DNA from: Prorocentrum cordatum
Taxonomy: Eukaryota > Sar > Dinophyceae > Prorocentrales > Prorocentraceae
Length of the DNA stretch: 64,000 nucleotides
Assembly: GCA_963575745.1 (NCBI GenBank)
Contig: CAUYUJ010015515.1
Coordinates: 261,095-325,094, forward strand
Reading direction: 5' to 3'
In this document: one piece after another, positions 20,847-31,007 of the stretch
How the letters are laid out: each line of letters opens with the position of its first letter
How positions within the stretch are numbered: position 1 is the stretch's first letter
Translations under genes and position numbers: made by a program
Notes under the pieces: generated by a model
Databases searched by the model: none
What the model saw: only the letters and a program-made list of their open reading frames with translations
What the model was told of the DNA's origin: nothing

Positions 20847-22706
20847 GTGCCGTTTTTATCTTCCTCTATCACCGACAACGTGCACGCCAACCTGTCGCAG
20901 GTGCCCCTCCACGACTTCCTCGGCAAAGCCAGCCTTTGGGCCGCCGACGGCACGAGCGACGTCGAGCTGATGTCCACACGCTACAACTTCTTCCTGTCAC
21001 TGCGCGGGCACACCAGCGTCGCCACGGGTGAGTCCACCGAGGCGGCCTACGAGGCGCACTCCACGAGCAGCAGAACGCTGGGGCTGAAGGTGACGATCCT
21101 GGGTGCAGAAGGACTAGATGCTGGGTCGAGCAGCCGGCCGAGTCCATACTGCCTAGGCCAGGTGATCGGCAGGCCGGGCTCCGCGGTCCAGACGGAGCCG
21201 CTGGCGGAGACTGCAGATCCGGCCTGGAACCGCACGTTCGAGCTCGCCGACTATTGCCAGGGCGACGCCCTGTCGTTCACCATCCTGGACGCCGACGCCA
21301 AGCGACGGGGCATGAGCCTGGGCACGGCGACCGTGGCGGGCGACGAGGTGGAGAGCGCTGCCGACCGGGGCGCCCCGCTGAAGCTCGCGCTGGCAGATTC
21401 CTCGGCGAAGGCGGTACTCCGGGTGCAGATCGCGAGCTGGGTGAGTGTGCCCGCCGCCGACGCGTTCAGCGCTGAGTCGGAGGTGCTCTACCGCAGCATG
21501 CTTGGGCAAATGGACGAGGGCATGTACCACGACCAGACCGCCATGCTCGTGGCCTTCGTGCAGATGCTGCGCCTCCTGGCCGAGCGGCCGCCGACGCGAG
21601 AGCCGCAGGCCGAGGGCGAGCGGGCGCTGAGGCTCTCCAGCATCATCGAGCTGGCCAGGAGCTTCTTCCCTAACAAGTCGCGAGAGCACGTGAAGCTTCT
21701 CCGGCAGCTGCTGGAGGAGCTGCCGAGGTCCTCCCCGACGACGAGGCTGGCCGCGCCCGCGGCGGCCGCAGGCTCGCCTGGCCTGATCGACCTGGACAAG
21801 CTGCTCGGCTTCAGGGCCGGCGCCAGTGGCGGGCTGGCGGCCGATCTGGTCGCGTCCCGCGCGCCACTGCTGCTGGAACTGCGGCGTCAGCACCTCGTGG
21901 AGGCGCGCTGCTTCCTGGACCGTGTGGACGCCGCGCTCAAGAGGGAGGCCAGCGGTGGCTGCGTCACAGCCCAGCAGGTTGACGCCGCTCTGCGCACGGC
22001 GGACGAGACCCTCACAGAGGACCTGTCGTACCTGTACACGGTCCGCGGCTTCACGCAGTGGCCTCCGGACACTGCGGCATGGCTGCAGGCCAAGGAGGGC
22101 GCCACCGAGGAGCCCAGGAGCCCGCTGGGCGGCCTGAGCCCTTTCGGCGGCATGAGCCCGCGAGGCGCCCGAAGCCCCAGCGCGGGCCGCGGGGTGGCGG
22201 ACACCGGGGCGCAGCGGAGCGCTGCCGAGGGAGCGGGCCAGTGGCAGGGCCGCCGCTTCCAAAAGCACGCCGCGGCCAAGCTCCGGCTGCTGCTGCGGGA
22301 GCGCTACCGCGCGCTCTGCGACCAGGGCACAAGAGTCCCGGTCGACGATTTCGTCGACCGGATCGCCAGCAGCGGCGTCGCCAGAGCTGCCTCGGCGTGG
22401 AAGACGGATGAGGTTTGCATGAATGCCTTGCAGAACCTGCTCAGGCGATCTCGCCGAGCGGTGTTGATCGCTGCGGACTCGCAGGATGTATCGGTACCAG
22501 GCAGCGGCCAAGAAAGCCAACACCTCGCTGGTCCTCCCATGACATCTACCAGGATATCTGGAAGCTCCACGGAACAGGTGGATCAGCTCGAAGCCTTCAA
22601 GAAGCATGCCCTTGCCGCTGATGACAGTCAGGATGTCAGCCTGGTTTGCCCACACTTGGCAATACTGCATTGGCTGGCTGCTGAGCGCATTGTGCGCCCC
22701 GTTTAG
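20847..22706 (+). CDS. C2-domain protein
   Basis: A 619-residue frame with even amino-acid use, ending at TAG. Residues ~78-198 look like a C2 domain (lipid/Ca2+-binding beta sandwich): LGLKVTILGAEGLDAG, then PYCLGQVIG, ETADPAWNRTFEL, ALSFTILDAD, and LKLALADSSAKAVLRVQIAS. Of the usual acidic Ca2+ ligands, D91, D124, D148 and D150 are present. The Asp in the first loop before PY appears replaced (SRPSPY), so calcium binding may be weak. The remaining ~420 residues are mostly helical-looking with no family recognised, plus a Ser/Pro/Gly-rich linker at ~420-455. No signal peptide or membrane segment is visible. The start is uncertain because the first ATG lies ten bases after a foldback element; later Met codons or an upstream exon are alternatives. 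Confidence 0.75.
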   Translation: MPFLSSSITDNVHANLSQVPLHDFLGKASLWAADGTSDVELMSTRYNFFLSLRGHTSVATGESTEAAYEAHSTSSRTLGLKVTILGAEGLDAGSSSRPSPYCLGQVIGRPGSAVQTEPLAETADPAWNRTFELADYCQGDALSFTILDADAKRRGMSLGTATVAGDEVESAADRGAPLKLALADSSAKAVLRVQIASWVSVPAADAFSAESEVLYRSMLGQMDEGMYHDQTAMLVAFVQMLRLLAERPPTREPQAEGERALRLSSIIELARSFFPNKSREHVKLLRQLLEELPRSSPTTRLAAPAAAAGSPGLIDLDKLLGFRAGASGGLAADLVASRAPLLLELRRQHLVEARCFLDRVDAALKREASGGCVTAQQVDAALRTADETLTEDLSYLYTVRGFTQWPPDTAAWLQAKEGATEEPRSPLGGLSPFGGMSPRGARSPSAGRGVADTGAQRSAAEGAGQWQGRRFQKHAAAKLRLLLRERYRALCDQGTRVPVDDFVDRIASSGVARAASAWKTDEVCMNALQNLLRRSRRAVLIAADSQDVSVPGSGQESQHLAGPPMTSTRISGSSTEQVDQLEAFKKHALAADDSQDVSLVCPHLAILHWLAAERIVRPV

Positions 22707-22793
22707 GGAGGCAGCTTTCCCTGTCTCTCCTCAGACTTGCCACAACTGGTCCTTCAATCGACACACAAAACATTGCATAAACATAAACTTTCA

Positions 22794-22919
22794 GAGCTCC
22801 GCGCGGAGTTCGTGGATCAGCGCTGGACCTCCTCCCTGGCGCGGGACCGCGCCAGCGGCGGCGCCAGAGGCGCCGCCAGGGGGACCCAGCGCCGATCCAG
22901 GAAACCCGTGAGGAGCTCT
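22794..22919. repeat. foldback element 2, 3' of the C2 gene
   Basis: The left arm gagctccgcgcggagttcgt and the right arm ending acccgtgaggagctc pair imperfectly around a GC-rich centre (ggcgccagaggcgcc). The arms share the layout (c)gcggaNttcNtggatcNgcgct with foldback 1. It begins about 90 bp after the C2 stop codon. Confidence 0.82.
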
Positions 22920-23137
22920 AAAAGTGCATAGGTATGTCGTTTCTTTGTTTTTCTGATACATTCCGGGCGACCCATCGGCCTCGACGCACCCCTCGGGAGA
23001 TCGTCGATACGATGGGCTCCCCCGGGGGCGTCAGTGGCACAGCGCCCCCCGCTGTGGCTGGCCCGCTCTTTTCCTCTCGAGGCGAGCTCGGCTAGAAGAG
23101 GCGGTGCGGCTTAGGTCCGCGTTGCTTGCGCAGGGGG

Positions 23138-23311
23138 GTTCGGCCACTCGCAGAGGGGGGTAGGGGGAGGGGGGAAGGCTCCTTAAAAGCACCCTGCTTC
23201 TTAGAAGGCGCGGGCCTTGTCTGTAGAGGTAGGGCCAGCGCCTTCTGAGAAGAAGCATCCTTCTAGGAAGCCTTCCTCCCTTCCCCCTACCCCCCTGTGC
23301 GCGCCGCCAAG
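23138..23311 (+). mobile_element. introner-like hairpin, candidate intron
   Basis: A long imperfect palindrome. The left arm contains agaggggggtagggggagg and continues to cttcttagaaggcgc; the right arm starts gcgccttctgagaagaagca and ends ccccctgtgcgcgccgccaag. Its right terminus (cgccgccaag followed by g) and ttctgagaag core match the intron in the RimM-type gene at 44233-44401. If it is an intron it would be GT (23138) to AG (23311). No flanking exon could be assigned, so intron status is inferred from similarity only. Confidence 0.6.
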
Positions 23312-23921
23312 GGGTGAGGTAGGTTCGGTTGCAAATATTTGGAGCCTTGTACGTCGTTGGAATTCCGTCCTGTCCTTTGAGTACAAGCGTGCGCTAGCGT
23401 GGGATAATCGATGACACATTGCCGATATACCGTCGACTAGCATCTTCTGGCGTCGATCAGCGTCGATTTGCTTCGGTCAGTCGGCAGGCCGCTCACTGAA
23501 GGCCACTGTTGCCCAGGGCCACCCCTGCGCGCAGCCGGGAGAGAAGCGTCAGCGAAGGTGCCTTGGCGCGGCACGGGTCCGGACTGCGAAGACCGCAGCG
23601 GGACCACAGCGAAGACCGGCACGGTAGGACTCAGCCCGCGGCTTGCGCACTCGCCTTCGTCGCGGGCGCGCACGTGCGGAAACAGCAGCTCGCCCCAACA
23701 GAGCCCTAGGAGGAACACCAGGATTCGATGTTAGTGCCCCAGGGCCTGTGACAACCTGTCGAAGAGCCTCTTCCCCCCTCTCTCTCCTCTTGCTCCCCCT
23801 CTCCCCTTGCCCACCCCCTTTTGTATTGACAACTTCTCACCTTCCTTATTCCTCTCTTCCCAATCCTTCCTCATTCCTCTTCCATCATCCCTACTCTAAC
23901 CTCTCTCTTCTCCTCCTCCTC

Positions 23922-23968
<47 letters not shown>

Positions 23969-24448
23969 GCTCCTTCTCCTTCTCCTCCTCCTTCTCCTCC
24001 TCATCATCCTCCTCCAGCCCACCGGGGCCCGAGGTCTCACCGCGAGGGAGTTGGATAGTCATTGAGGTAGTTTCTTGCTGGGGGTTCCAGACAATCTCAG
24101 CAAACGCGCATGTCTTGCCCTAACTTCCTCGTGCAGCGGTTGGTCGGCGAGTGATGCTCCAGCTTCGCCTTCTCGGATGGAACCCCATGTAGTGTTGAGG
24201 GTCGCGCTTAGAGGAGCTGTTTCTGGAAACTCAGAATTACGACATCATTCTTCTTGCAGGGACCCAAAATCAGGATCGTCATCAACAGTACACAGGCAGC
24301 GTCGCATTTCGTCGTCAGATTGAAGCCGACTTGTCGGGGAAGCTTCGTGGGGGCCCCAGGCGCCGCTCTGTAATTACAGGTGTGGCTGCTCGGTGGTATT
24401 GGGTGGCGGACTCCAAGATGGCGGAATCCAAGATCGGCATATTCATCA
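23312..24448. other. no gene recognised; pyrimidine-rich tract at 23760-24015
   Basis: The central 250 bp is a CT-rich low-complexity tract with TCC/TCT repeats from about 23905. Frames over it are repeat-driven. The frame 23468-23734 gives 88 residues with no recognisable feature. Confidence 0.6.
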
Positions 24449-25835
24449 AATTCTTTACGCTTCGCGTATCCCCACCAGCCCATCTCACAACAGCAACTCT
24501 TGCGAAGCATGCCGACAGTCGTGTTTTTCAGGCGTGTGTCCGCTTGGCCCCGCATATCTCCCCTGTTCCTCCTTCCTCCCGCCTCCTTGTACATCCTCCT
24601 TGTGGGGGGAGCGGGAGAAGGACGAGGCGGAGGAGGAGGGAGAGAAAGCGCTCCTCGTGATTTGAGTCGTTTGGGGTTTCTCGTCCTGGTGTGAGTCGTT
24701 CGGGCCCTTCTTCCTGGTGTGAGTCGTTCGGGCTCTTCGTGGTGTGAGTCGTTCGGGCTCTTCGTCCTGGTGTGAGTCGTTCGGGCTTCTCGTGGTGTGA
24801 GTTGTTCGGGCCCCTCGTCCTGGTGTGAGTCGTTCGGGCCCCTCCTCCTGGTGTGACTCGTTCGGGCTCCTCGTGGTGTGAGTCGTTCGGGGCCCTCGTC
24901 GTGGTGTGAGTCGTTCGGGCTCCTCGTGGTGTGAGTCGTTCGGGCGCCTCGTCCTGGTGTGAGTCGTTCGGGCCCCTCCTTCTGGTGTGAGTCGTTCGGG
25001 CTCTTCGTGGTGTGAGTCGTTCGGGCCCCTCGTCCTGGTGTGAGTCGTTCGGGCTCCTCGTGGCGTGAGGCGTTCGGGCACCTCGTCCCCTTTTGGGGCG
25101 TCTTGGGGGCCTCTTAGCGGCCCCAGGGGCTTCTAGGAGCGTCTTGGGTGCCTTGGGGGAGCCTCTTCGGGCCTCTTAAGAGCCTCTTGGAGGCCGTTTA
25201 GGGCGTCTTGGGGGCCTCTTGGCGGCCCCAGGGGTTTCCAGGAGCGTCTTGGGTGCCTCGGCGGAGCCTCTCGGGGCCTCTTGGGGGCCTCTTGGGGGCA
25301 TATTGGGGGCCTCTTGGAGGCCTCTTGGGGGCCTCCTGGGGGCCTCTTGGGGCCATCTTGGGGCCTCTTGGTGCCTCCTGGGCGCTTCGTGGGGCCATCT
25401 TGGAGGGGATGGATCAAAGAAGAGGAGAGCTTTAATGAGCGCTGCCCCCTTCAGAAGGGCAAAATGATCCCAAAACCTTCGTAAAATCAATGATTTTGCC
25501 TTGAAGGAAGAGGTGAGCTTTAATGAGCGCTGCCCCCTCAGAAGGCCAAAATGGGGCCAAAACCGTAGTAAAATGAATGATTTTGGCTTCAAAGAAGAGG
25601 AGAGGGTTTTTTCTGCTCCCCCCCCGTCGGGACCAGAATCCTCATGAGGGGTGTCGTTGTTTAGCCCTCCCAGGAGTCGAAAATGACCCCCCTGACGACC
25701 CGCGAAAGGACCTCTCCAGGCCCAGGGGGAGGGGGTAGGGGGAGGGGTAAACCCCTCCCCGAAGGGGAAGAAGGGAGGTTGAGAACAGAGCGGGCTCTCT
25801 AAACCACTCACTCCCAAAGGGCTGGTGGGACTTCG
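24449..25835 (+). repeat. dispersed composite element, copy 2 (24 kb)
   Basis: Same order as copy 1: edge acgcttcgcgtatccccacc, about 16 units of 25-28 bp (24663-25080), 11-bp CTTGGGGGCCT-type units (25095-25400), then two tandem ~100-bp modules with gcgctgcccc and aaaatNaatga. It continues to ctctaaaccactcactccca and aagggctggtggg. That end contains the reverse complement of the CCCACCAGCCC found at the start, so the copy has short terminal inverted repeats. The 25-28-bp array is longer than in copy 1, showing copy-number change. Confidence 0.88.
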
Positions 25836-27464
25836 CCTTCACCCCCCGAGGCCAGAGGCAGGGCGCTGGGCGCACGAATAGAGAGAAGCAGGTACGACGT
25901 CTGCGCCGTCTCCCTGTGCTGCCCCCTCTCGTCCTTCTCGCCTGTCGCAGCGCCCTCGTTACCTGAAGACGGTTAGCTTGCTGACCCGCTGGTTGGAGAC
26001 TTTTCTCAAGTCTCTTCCTGTTCGGTGCACCCCGTTCGTCTTCTGAGTCTTCTGTGGCACTAACGACGGGTTGGGTATCCCCCTCTGGCTGCAAGTTCGC
26101 TGCTGACACGTCGGTCCTGAAGGCTGCCAGTCAAGAAAGGCATCGGGGAGGAAGGGGCGAAGCGACTTCGGGAAGTTCTGGGCCACATCGTTTCATCGCT
26201 GTCGACACGGAGAGGGACAGGGTGGTGCCCACGTGTTTGGCAACGGCGGGGGGAGCGCGCGCATCGATTACGTTCTGTTCTACCCTTTGAGCATGCGCGA
26301 GCAGATCACTCAATGCCAGGCTCTCCATGAGCTGGGGGCGAAGCTACGGGTTATCTCAGGGCCCTAGTTTCGGAATCAGTTGCCTATATCGCGTGCCATG
26401 TCGCACAGCAAGCATGTCGAGGGCCTGTCGGTCGAGGAGGGGAATGTGCGGTTGGACAAAAGCAGGATGATGCTCGCACATCGTAGGGGACATGACCGTC
26501 GTGAGTTTCTTGAGGTGTTAGTTAGAGTAGAGCTGAACCGTGTACCCTCCCCTTGGTTAAAAGATAACGGTTCCCTCGACGGTATCGTCGAAACCATCGG
26601 AAATAGCCGCTGCCACTGCATGCCAACAGCTTGTTCGGAGCAGGTGTTGGGCATGATGATTGTTACCGATCAGGCTGCGTTGGGCGTCGCGATCTCTAGT
26701 GGAGGAAAGTGGAGTTGCGAGGTGCGAAGATGAACGCGCATCCTCAGGAGATTCATGAACTTCCTGAAAAATTGAAGCGCCTTTCACATTAACTTAGGTT
26801 GTTCGCCGCCGCCACGCACGTGCACATCGGCCCCAGCTTGTTTCGGAAGCTTCGGAGCATTGGGAACAGGGCAGACCAGCTGAGGCGATGCGTCTCGCCC
26901 GGCGGGCCGCCAGATCGCGCATTGGACAGAAAAACGAGGCGGCCTGTTGGTGAAGGGAGCGCCTCCAACCGCCCAAGCTTGGCTCGACATATAGGGCCCC
27001 AGGTGGCCGCAGGAGCAATGGCGGGAGCGCAACAGGACTTGATTGGATGGAGTGGATATGGCAGCGTCAAGAACGGAAGATGGCGATCGGGTAGTTAACT
27101 ATGCTCGTCGCGCAACACGTCATAGAGCGGTTCCTGGGTTCACGGCCCCCGTCGAGTTGCGGCACATGATGTTCACGCCTTGTTGGCGAATGCGCGATCA
27201 TGATCGTCGTCGAAGACTGGGGGTCGACGCGAACCGACCACCGTCTAATTCGTGCATGTGGATTTTCCCTGCGGGCTCGAGTAAGCTACGCACGCATAAC
27301 ATCACGTCGTTGCACTGGCACCGCACGGAAGGGCAGGTCTCAAGAAGGCGAAACATTTTTCGGGCCCTCGGGGTCGCCGGGTCGCGCACGTTTTGCCATC
27401 GGCGGGGAAAGCTCACCACGCGTCGCCACCACGTCCTACTCCTACCTCGTCGGGCCATGGCCCT
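25836..27464. other. no intact gene; retroelement debris
   Basis: Apart from an endonuclease-like fragment at 26215-26360, only short frames are present. Near 27200-27260 a frame reads STRTDHRLIRAC, whose DHRLI resembles the end of LINE endonucleases, but the context is too short to assign. Confidence 0.45.
26215..26360 (+). pseudogene. LINE endonuclease fragment
   Basis: In the frame starting near 26221 the translation includes GNGGGSARIDYVLF. This is close to the S-x-IDYV segment that ends strand pairs in AP-type endonucleases of LINE elements, followed by MREQITQCQALHELGAKLRV. No RT lies in register nearby. It is interpreted as a truncated remnant, on the basis of a short motif. Confidence 0.35.
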
Positions 27465-27743
27465 TGTGAAATATACAATGTCCGCGCTGATCTGTAAGCA
27501 GTGTAGCGTAGCAGGCAAGCAAGCAAGCAGAGTGTACTGACCTGTGCCGTGCTCTTTTGGGCTCAATCCTTTCCAGGGCCCTTGAGCTTGTGCGCATCGG
27601 CAGGGGCCATCGCGGGTTCCGCTAAGCAACCATCTTTCGCCATCCATTGCGGACATTATTGATATCATTGCTGTATCTTTGCTGACATACAACCTCGCGG
27701 TTATCATTGCACTACGACCCCGCTTCGCAGCATTGGGTCTACA
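27465..27743 (+). repeat. 5' LTR
   Basis: Starts tgtgaaatatacaatg and ends gcagcattgggtctaca. It contains a caagcaagcaagca stretch and gacatacaacctcgcgg. It matches 35639-35918. No TATA box was identified. Confidence 0.95.
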
Positions 27744-27744
27744 T

Positions 27745-27757
27745 TGGTAGCAGGAGC
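27745..27757 (+). promoter_or_regulatory. tRNA primer-binding site (initiator Met type)
   Basis: TGGTAGCAGGAGC starts one base after the LTR. It matches the reverse complement of the 3' end of eukaryotic initiator-Met tRNA (TGGTAGCAGAG...) except around one position, as expected of copia elements. Confidence 0.8.
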
Positions 27758-27817
27758 TAACTCGACCACGGCAACGTGCGCGACTTCGCAGAGCCAATGT
27801 AGGCACACTACAAGCTC

Positions 27818-28582
27818 GTGATTGCGACTGACGCCTCTGTCGGAGTTGCCGCCATGGCGACTACTGGAGGAGCCGCTGCAGCCAGCGGCGAGGACAAGAA
27901 CAGCGGGGGCAAGATTCCCGCACCCGTCTTCGACGGCACGAGCAAGACAATGAAGAAGTTCAGCCGAGAAGTCGCCACCTGGCAGATTGGCACCGAGGTC
28001 GAGCTGCCCAAGCACGGCGCGACGCTTTTGGCCAGCCTCAAGGGCGAGGCCGAGGAGGCGCACGAGGAGCTCGACCTGGAGACCATCAAGGGCGACGACT
28101 CGGTAGAGGTTTTCTTGGAATACCTCGGGAAGCGCTTTCACGAGATCTCAGCATTGGAGTTACCAGCGCTCCTGGAGACACTCGCGATGCCGGCGCGCGC
28201 CCGGCACAGGTCTGAGGAGATCCGCGATTTCAACAATCGCTTCAACAGCAAAGCGACGCAGCTGAAAGCTAAGGACATACCGGTGCCCGACGAGGTCTTG
28301 GCCGACCTGCACATCAAGGGCGCCCGCCTGCCACCAGAGCGCGCGGCGAGCGTGCTCAACTGCGCGGGCAACAAGTTCAATCCGACGAAGATCCAGGAGC
28401 AGCTCATGATCAATCTTCCCAAAGCATCGGTCGCGGACGGCCACAAGGAGCATCACCACGACAAAGGCGGCTACGGAGGTCACAAGGATGACCACAAGAT
28501 GGCGCACGCCACGGAGGCCCACGACGAGGCCGAGAAAGACGGCGCGTCCACCGACAGCTCCGAGGGCTACGACGACGACTAG
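27818..28582 (+). pseudogene. copia-type gag (capsid) frame
   Basis: A 254-codon frame beginning MIATDASVGVAAMATTGGAA; the Met at 27854 is an alternative start. KIPAPVFDGTSKTMKKFSRE through DDSVEVFLEYLGKRF and EIRDFNNRFNSKATQLKA has the helical capsid pattern of retrotransposon gag (UBN2/Retrotran_gag type). A His/Asp/Lys-rich tail follows. It stops at TAG 28580-28582, but the same frame continues directly into the zinc knuckle, so the stop either ended an originally continuous gag-pol or is read through. Confidence 0.8.
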
Positions 28583-29485
28583 CCGGACGAGCTGCAGGAC
28601 GTGATAGACGAGGCGGAGAAGCAGGTGGCTTTCTCCACCAAGAGGATGGCGCGCGCCAAGGACAAGCTAAAGGAGGCCAAGCAGGCGCGCGGCTACTTCG
28701 CCAAGCGAGACGGCGGGCATCCTCCGAAGAAGGACGATGCCAAGATCGCCAAGATGAAGGCGAGGACGCACTGTGGAGCTTGTGGCCAGAAGGGCCACTG
28801 GCGCGGCGACCCGCAGTGCTCCAAGGAGAACGACCCCAACGCGAGGGCCGACATCCCGCGAAAGGGAAGTCACAAGACGAACATGACTGCGAACGACGGG
28901 GCCGGCGACGCGCAGGAGCCCCACGTCGCGGAGATGACGGTCGCGGCGGTCTACCAGCACGAGCAGCCGAGAGCGGCGCGAAATCGGAGGAAGGTCACCT
29001 TCGGCAACGCGCTGCACGACAGTGACTGGACGAGCCTGCGCCAGCGGGCCAACATACCCGAGGAGTTGACGGCCGCCTCGTTCTACATCAACAGGGACAA
29101 TCAGCGCCTCATGGCTGCGACGTGTTCGGCGCTCATCTACATCAGCGCCGAAGACCTACTCAAGGAGTCGGGCGGCAGGCTGACTTTCGACACCGCCTGC
29201 TCGCGGTGCGTCGGCGGCCAGGACTGGCACAACGATGTCAAGAAGAAGATGGCGGCCTTCAACATCCAGCCGATCGAGTACCCGGAAAAGGAGCCGTTCC
29301 GCTTCGGAGCGTCCAGGGTGGTGTACGGCCTCAAGGCGGCGCTGATTCCCTGCTCGGTGAATTGCAAGGCCTTTTCCGTGCGCGTGAGCATCGTGCGCAG
29401 CGCCGTGCCGGGACTGTTCAGCCGCCAGGCCCAGAGCGAACTGGACGTCGTCTACCACGCGGGGGGCAACAAGCTGGACATCTCA
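28583..29485 (+). pseudogene. copia-type zinc knuckle and aspartic protease
   Basis: In the gag frame after the TAG. From the Met at 28601, residues 58-73 are C-x2-C-x4-H-x6-C (THCGACGQKGHWRGDPQC), a nucleocapsid-type knuckle with a longer last spacing than the usual x4. Residues 192-206 (GRLTFDTACSRCVGG) match the active-site strand of the family's aspartic protease, with DTA where DTG or DSG is usual. Near 29485 the reading moves to another frame through an apparent one-base loss. Confidence 0.8.
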
Positions 29486-30750
29486 AGTCCGTCAACGAGC
29501 ACGGCATCCAGATGGGTTTGAGCCGCGCCGGACACCCGACGCTTGAGATTACAGGCTGCACGCCAAGCTACAAGCGCGTGTCGGACGTCTCGGACACCAG
29601 GACCGAGATCCGGCTGCATCCTTTTGCGACTTACCACGCTGAGACAGCCGTGGCCAGCGCCGCCAAGCCGGCAGCGCCCGAGCGCTGCGACCAAGGAGTC
29701 GCCTCGGAGGCCGACGAGTCTCAGTCGGAGACTGACTGCGACGAGCTCGATAGCGCTGAACTGTTCGAGCAGCAAGTGCGCCTCCATCGCGTCAGTCATC
29801 ATCGGGGTCGGAGGATGAGACATGGGAAGTTATTCCTACGTCCGCCAGCGCAGCACAAATCATGCAAACCGATCACACAGGACGAGGAGCTAAACCAGAC
29901 AGCGACCCTCAGCCACAGCGTGTCCGATTCCAGCAGCAAGCAAGCGGTAGCAAGCTACGAGATCAGCCATCAGCACGGAGTGATCGAACGGCATCATCAC
30001 CGCAGCCATCCGGCTCGAGCTCATCTCATGTTCCAACAGTTTTTACGACGCGCACCGTGGCAGATCCAGCCACCGCAGCTTTTCACGAACCAGCGGCCGG
30101 AGTTCATGCCCCCGTCGCAGCGGAAATGTACGACATCTCCCAGGGCGACGAACCCGGAAGCCAGCTGCTCGAATACGCCGACGCCGAGTACTTCCCGCCT
30201 GCCGGCGATCTCCAGCATGCGGATGGGGGACCTACAGGCGGAGGTGGCAAGCTACGAGTTGGATGTGCGCGACGCGACGTGCGACCAGCTCCGCGCCATC
30301 CTGCGCGCGCTGAGGGCCGAGGGCCAGGACAAGAAGGCGCAGGACATCCCCGGGCTCGGCAAGATGCACAAGCACGAGCTCCAGGAGTTGCGCAGGATGA
30401 AGGACATCGATTACGACCAGCACACGACCGTGCCGGAGCTCAGGCAGCGCCTGAAGGGCTGGAAGGTCGAGAACGCGGTCAGCGGCACCGAGAGCAACGT
30501 GGCCCATCCAAGCTCGCAGATCACGGGGAACGACAAGATGCGCTTCGGCAAGTACCCGACCGCGGATTACCGCTGGGTGCTCAAGAACGACCTGGGTTAC
30601 GCGCGGTGGGCGGTGCTGGAGCTGGACAACGGCCGGGCGAGCCCGCTCCTGGCGCGCTTCGGCAGGTGGGTCCAGGCTCACGGAGTGAAGCCGCTCGAGC
30701 CAGAGAAGGCCAAGACCGCCATCGAGGCGGCGAGGACGACGTGTCGGTGA
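29486..30750 (+). pseudogene. protease C-terminus and linker with SAP-like and ExoX-C-like segments
   Basis: Coding signal moves between frames: about 29486-29765 (VNEHGIQMGLSRAGHPTLEI), about 29765-30220 in a second frame (a Ser-rich linker with SSSGSEDETWEVIPTSA), and 30215-30750 back in the first. The last part contains TVPELRQRLKGW, resembling a SAP-type helix. It also contains KMRFGKYPTADYRWVLKNDL and GYARWAVLELDNG. The pattern FGKY...Y..V...D.GYARW fits the ExoX-like C-terminal domain that accompanies nucleases. Assignment is by motif only. Confidence 0.6.
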
Positions 30751-31007
30751 CGCCGACGGCGACGACCCAGCGGGCCTTGGCAAGCCAAGGCAGCTGGGCG
30801 GGTCACCGCCGCCCGAGGCCGGTCGAGGGGCACGAGATGCGACCACGGCTTCCAGAAGGCGGGCGAGACCGTCCAGGAGACGGACGCGGCGTCTCCGCAT
30901 GACAGGGCCTAGGCGGCGGCGGCCGCCAGGACCAGCCGCCAGCCTCGGGCCGGCGGCCAGGCATCAAGAAGGGCAAGCGCGTCGGCCTACTCTACCAGGT
31001 CACGGGC

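Noticed and set aside
21153-22670. 505-codon minus-strand frame opposite the C2 gene
   Set aside because: It is a GC-rich shadow frame with Arg/Gln/Leu bias, while the plus frame has a recognisable C2 domain.
22700-22712. Telomere-like tttaggg
   Set aside because: Single occurrence; no tandem array.
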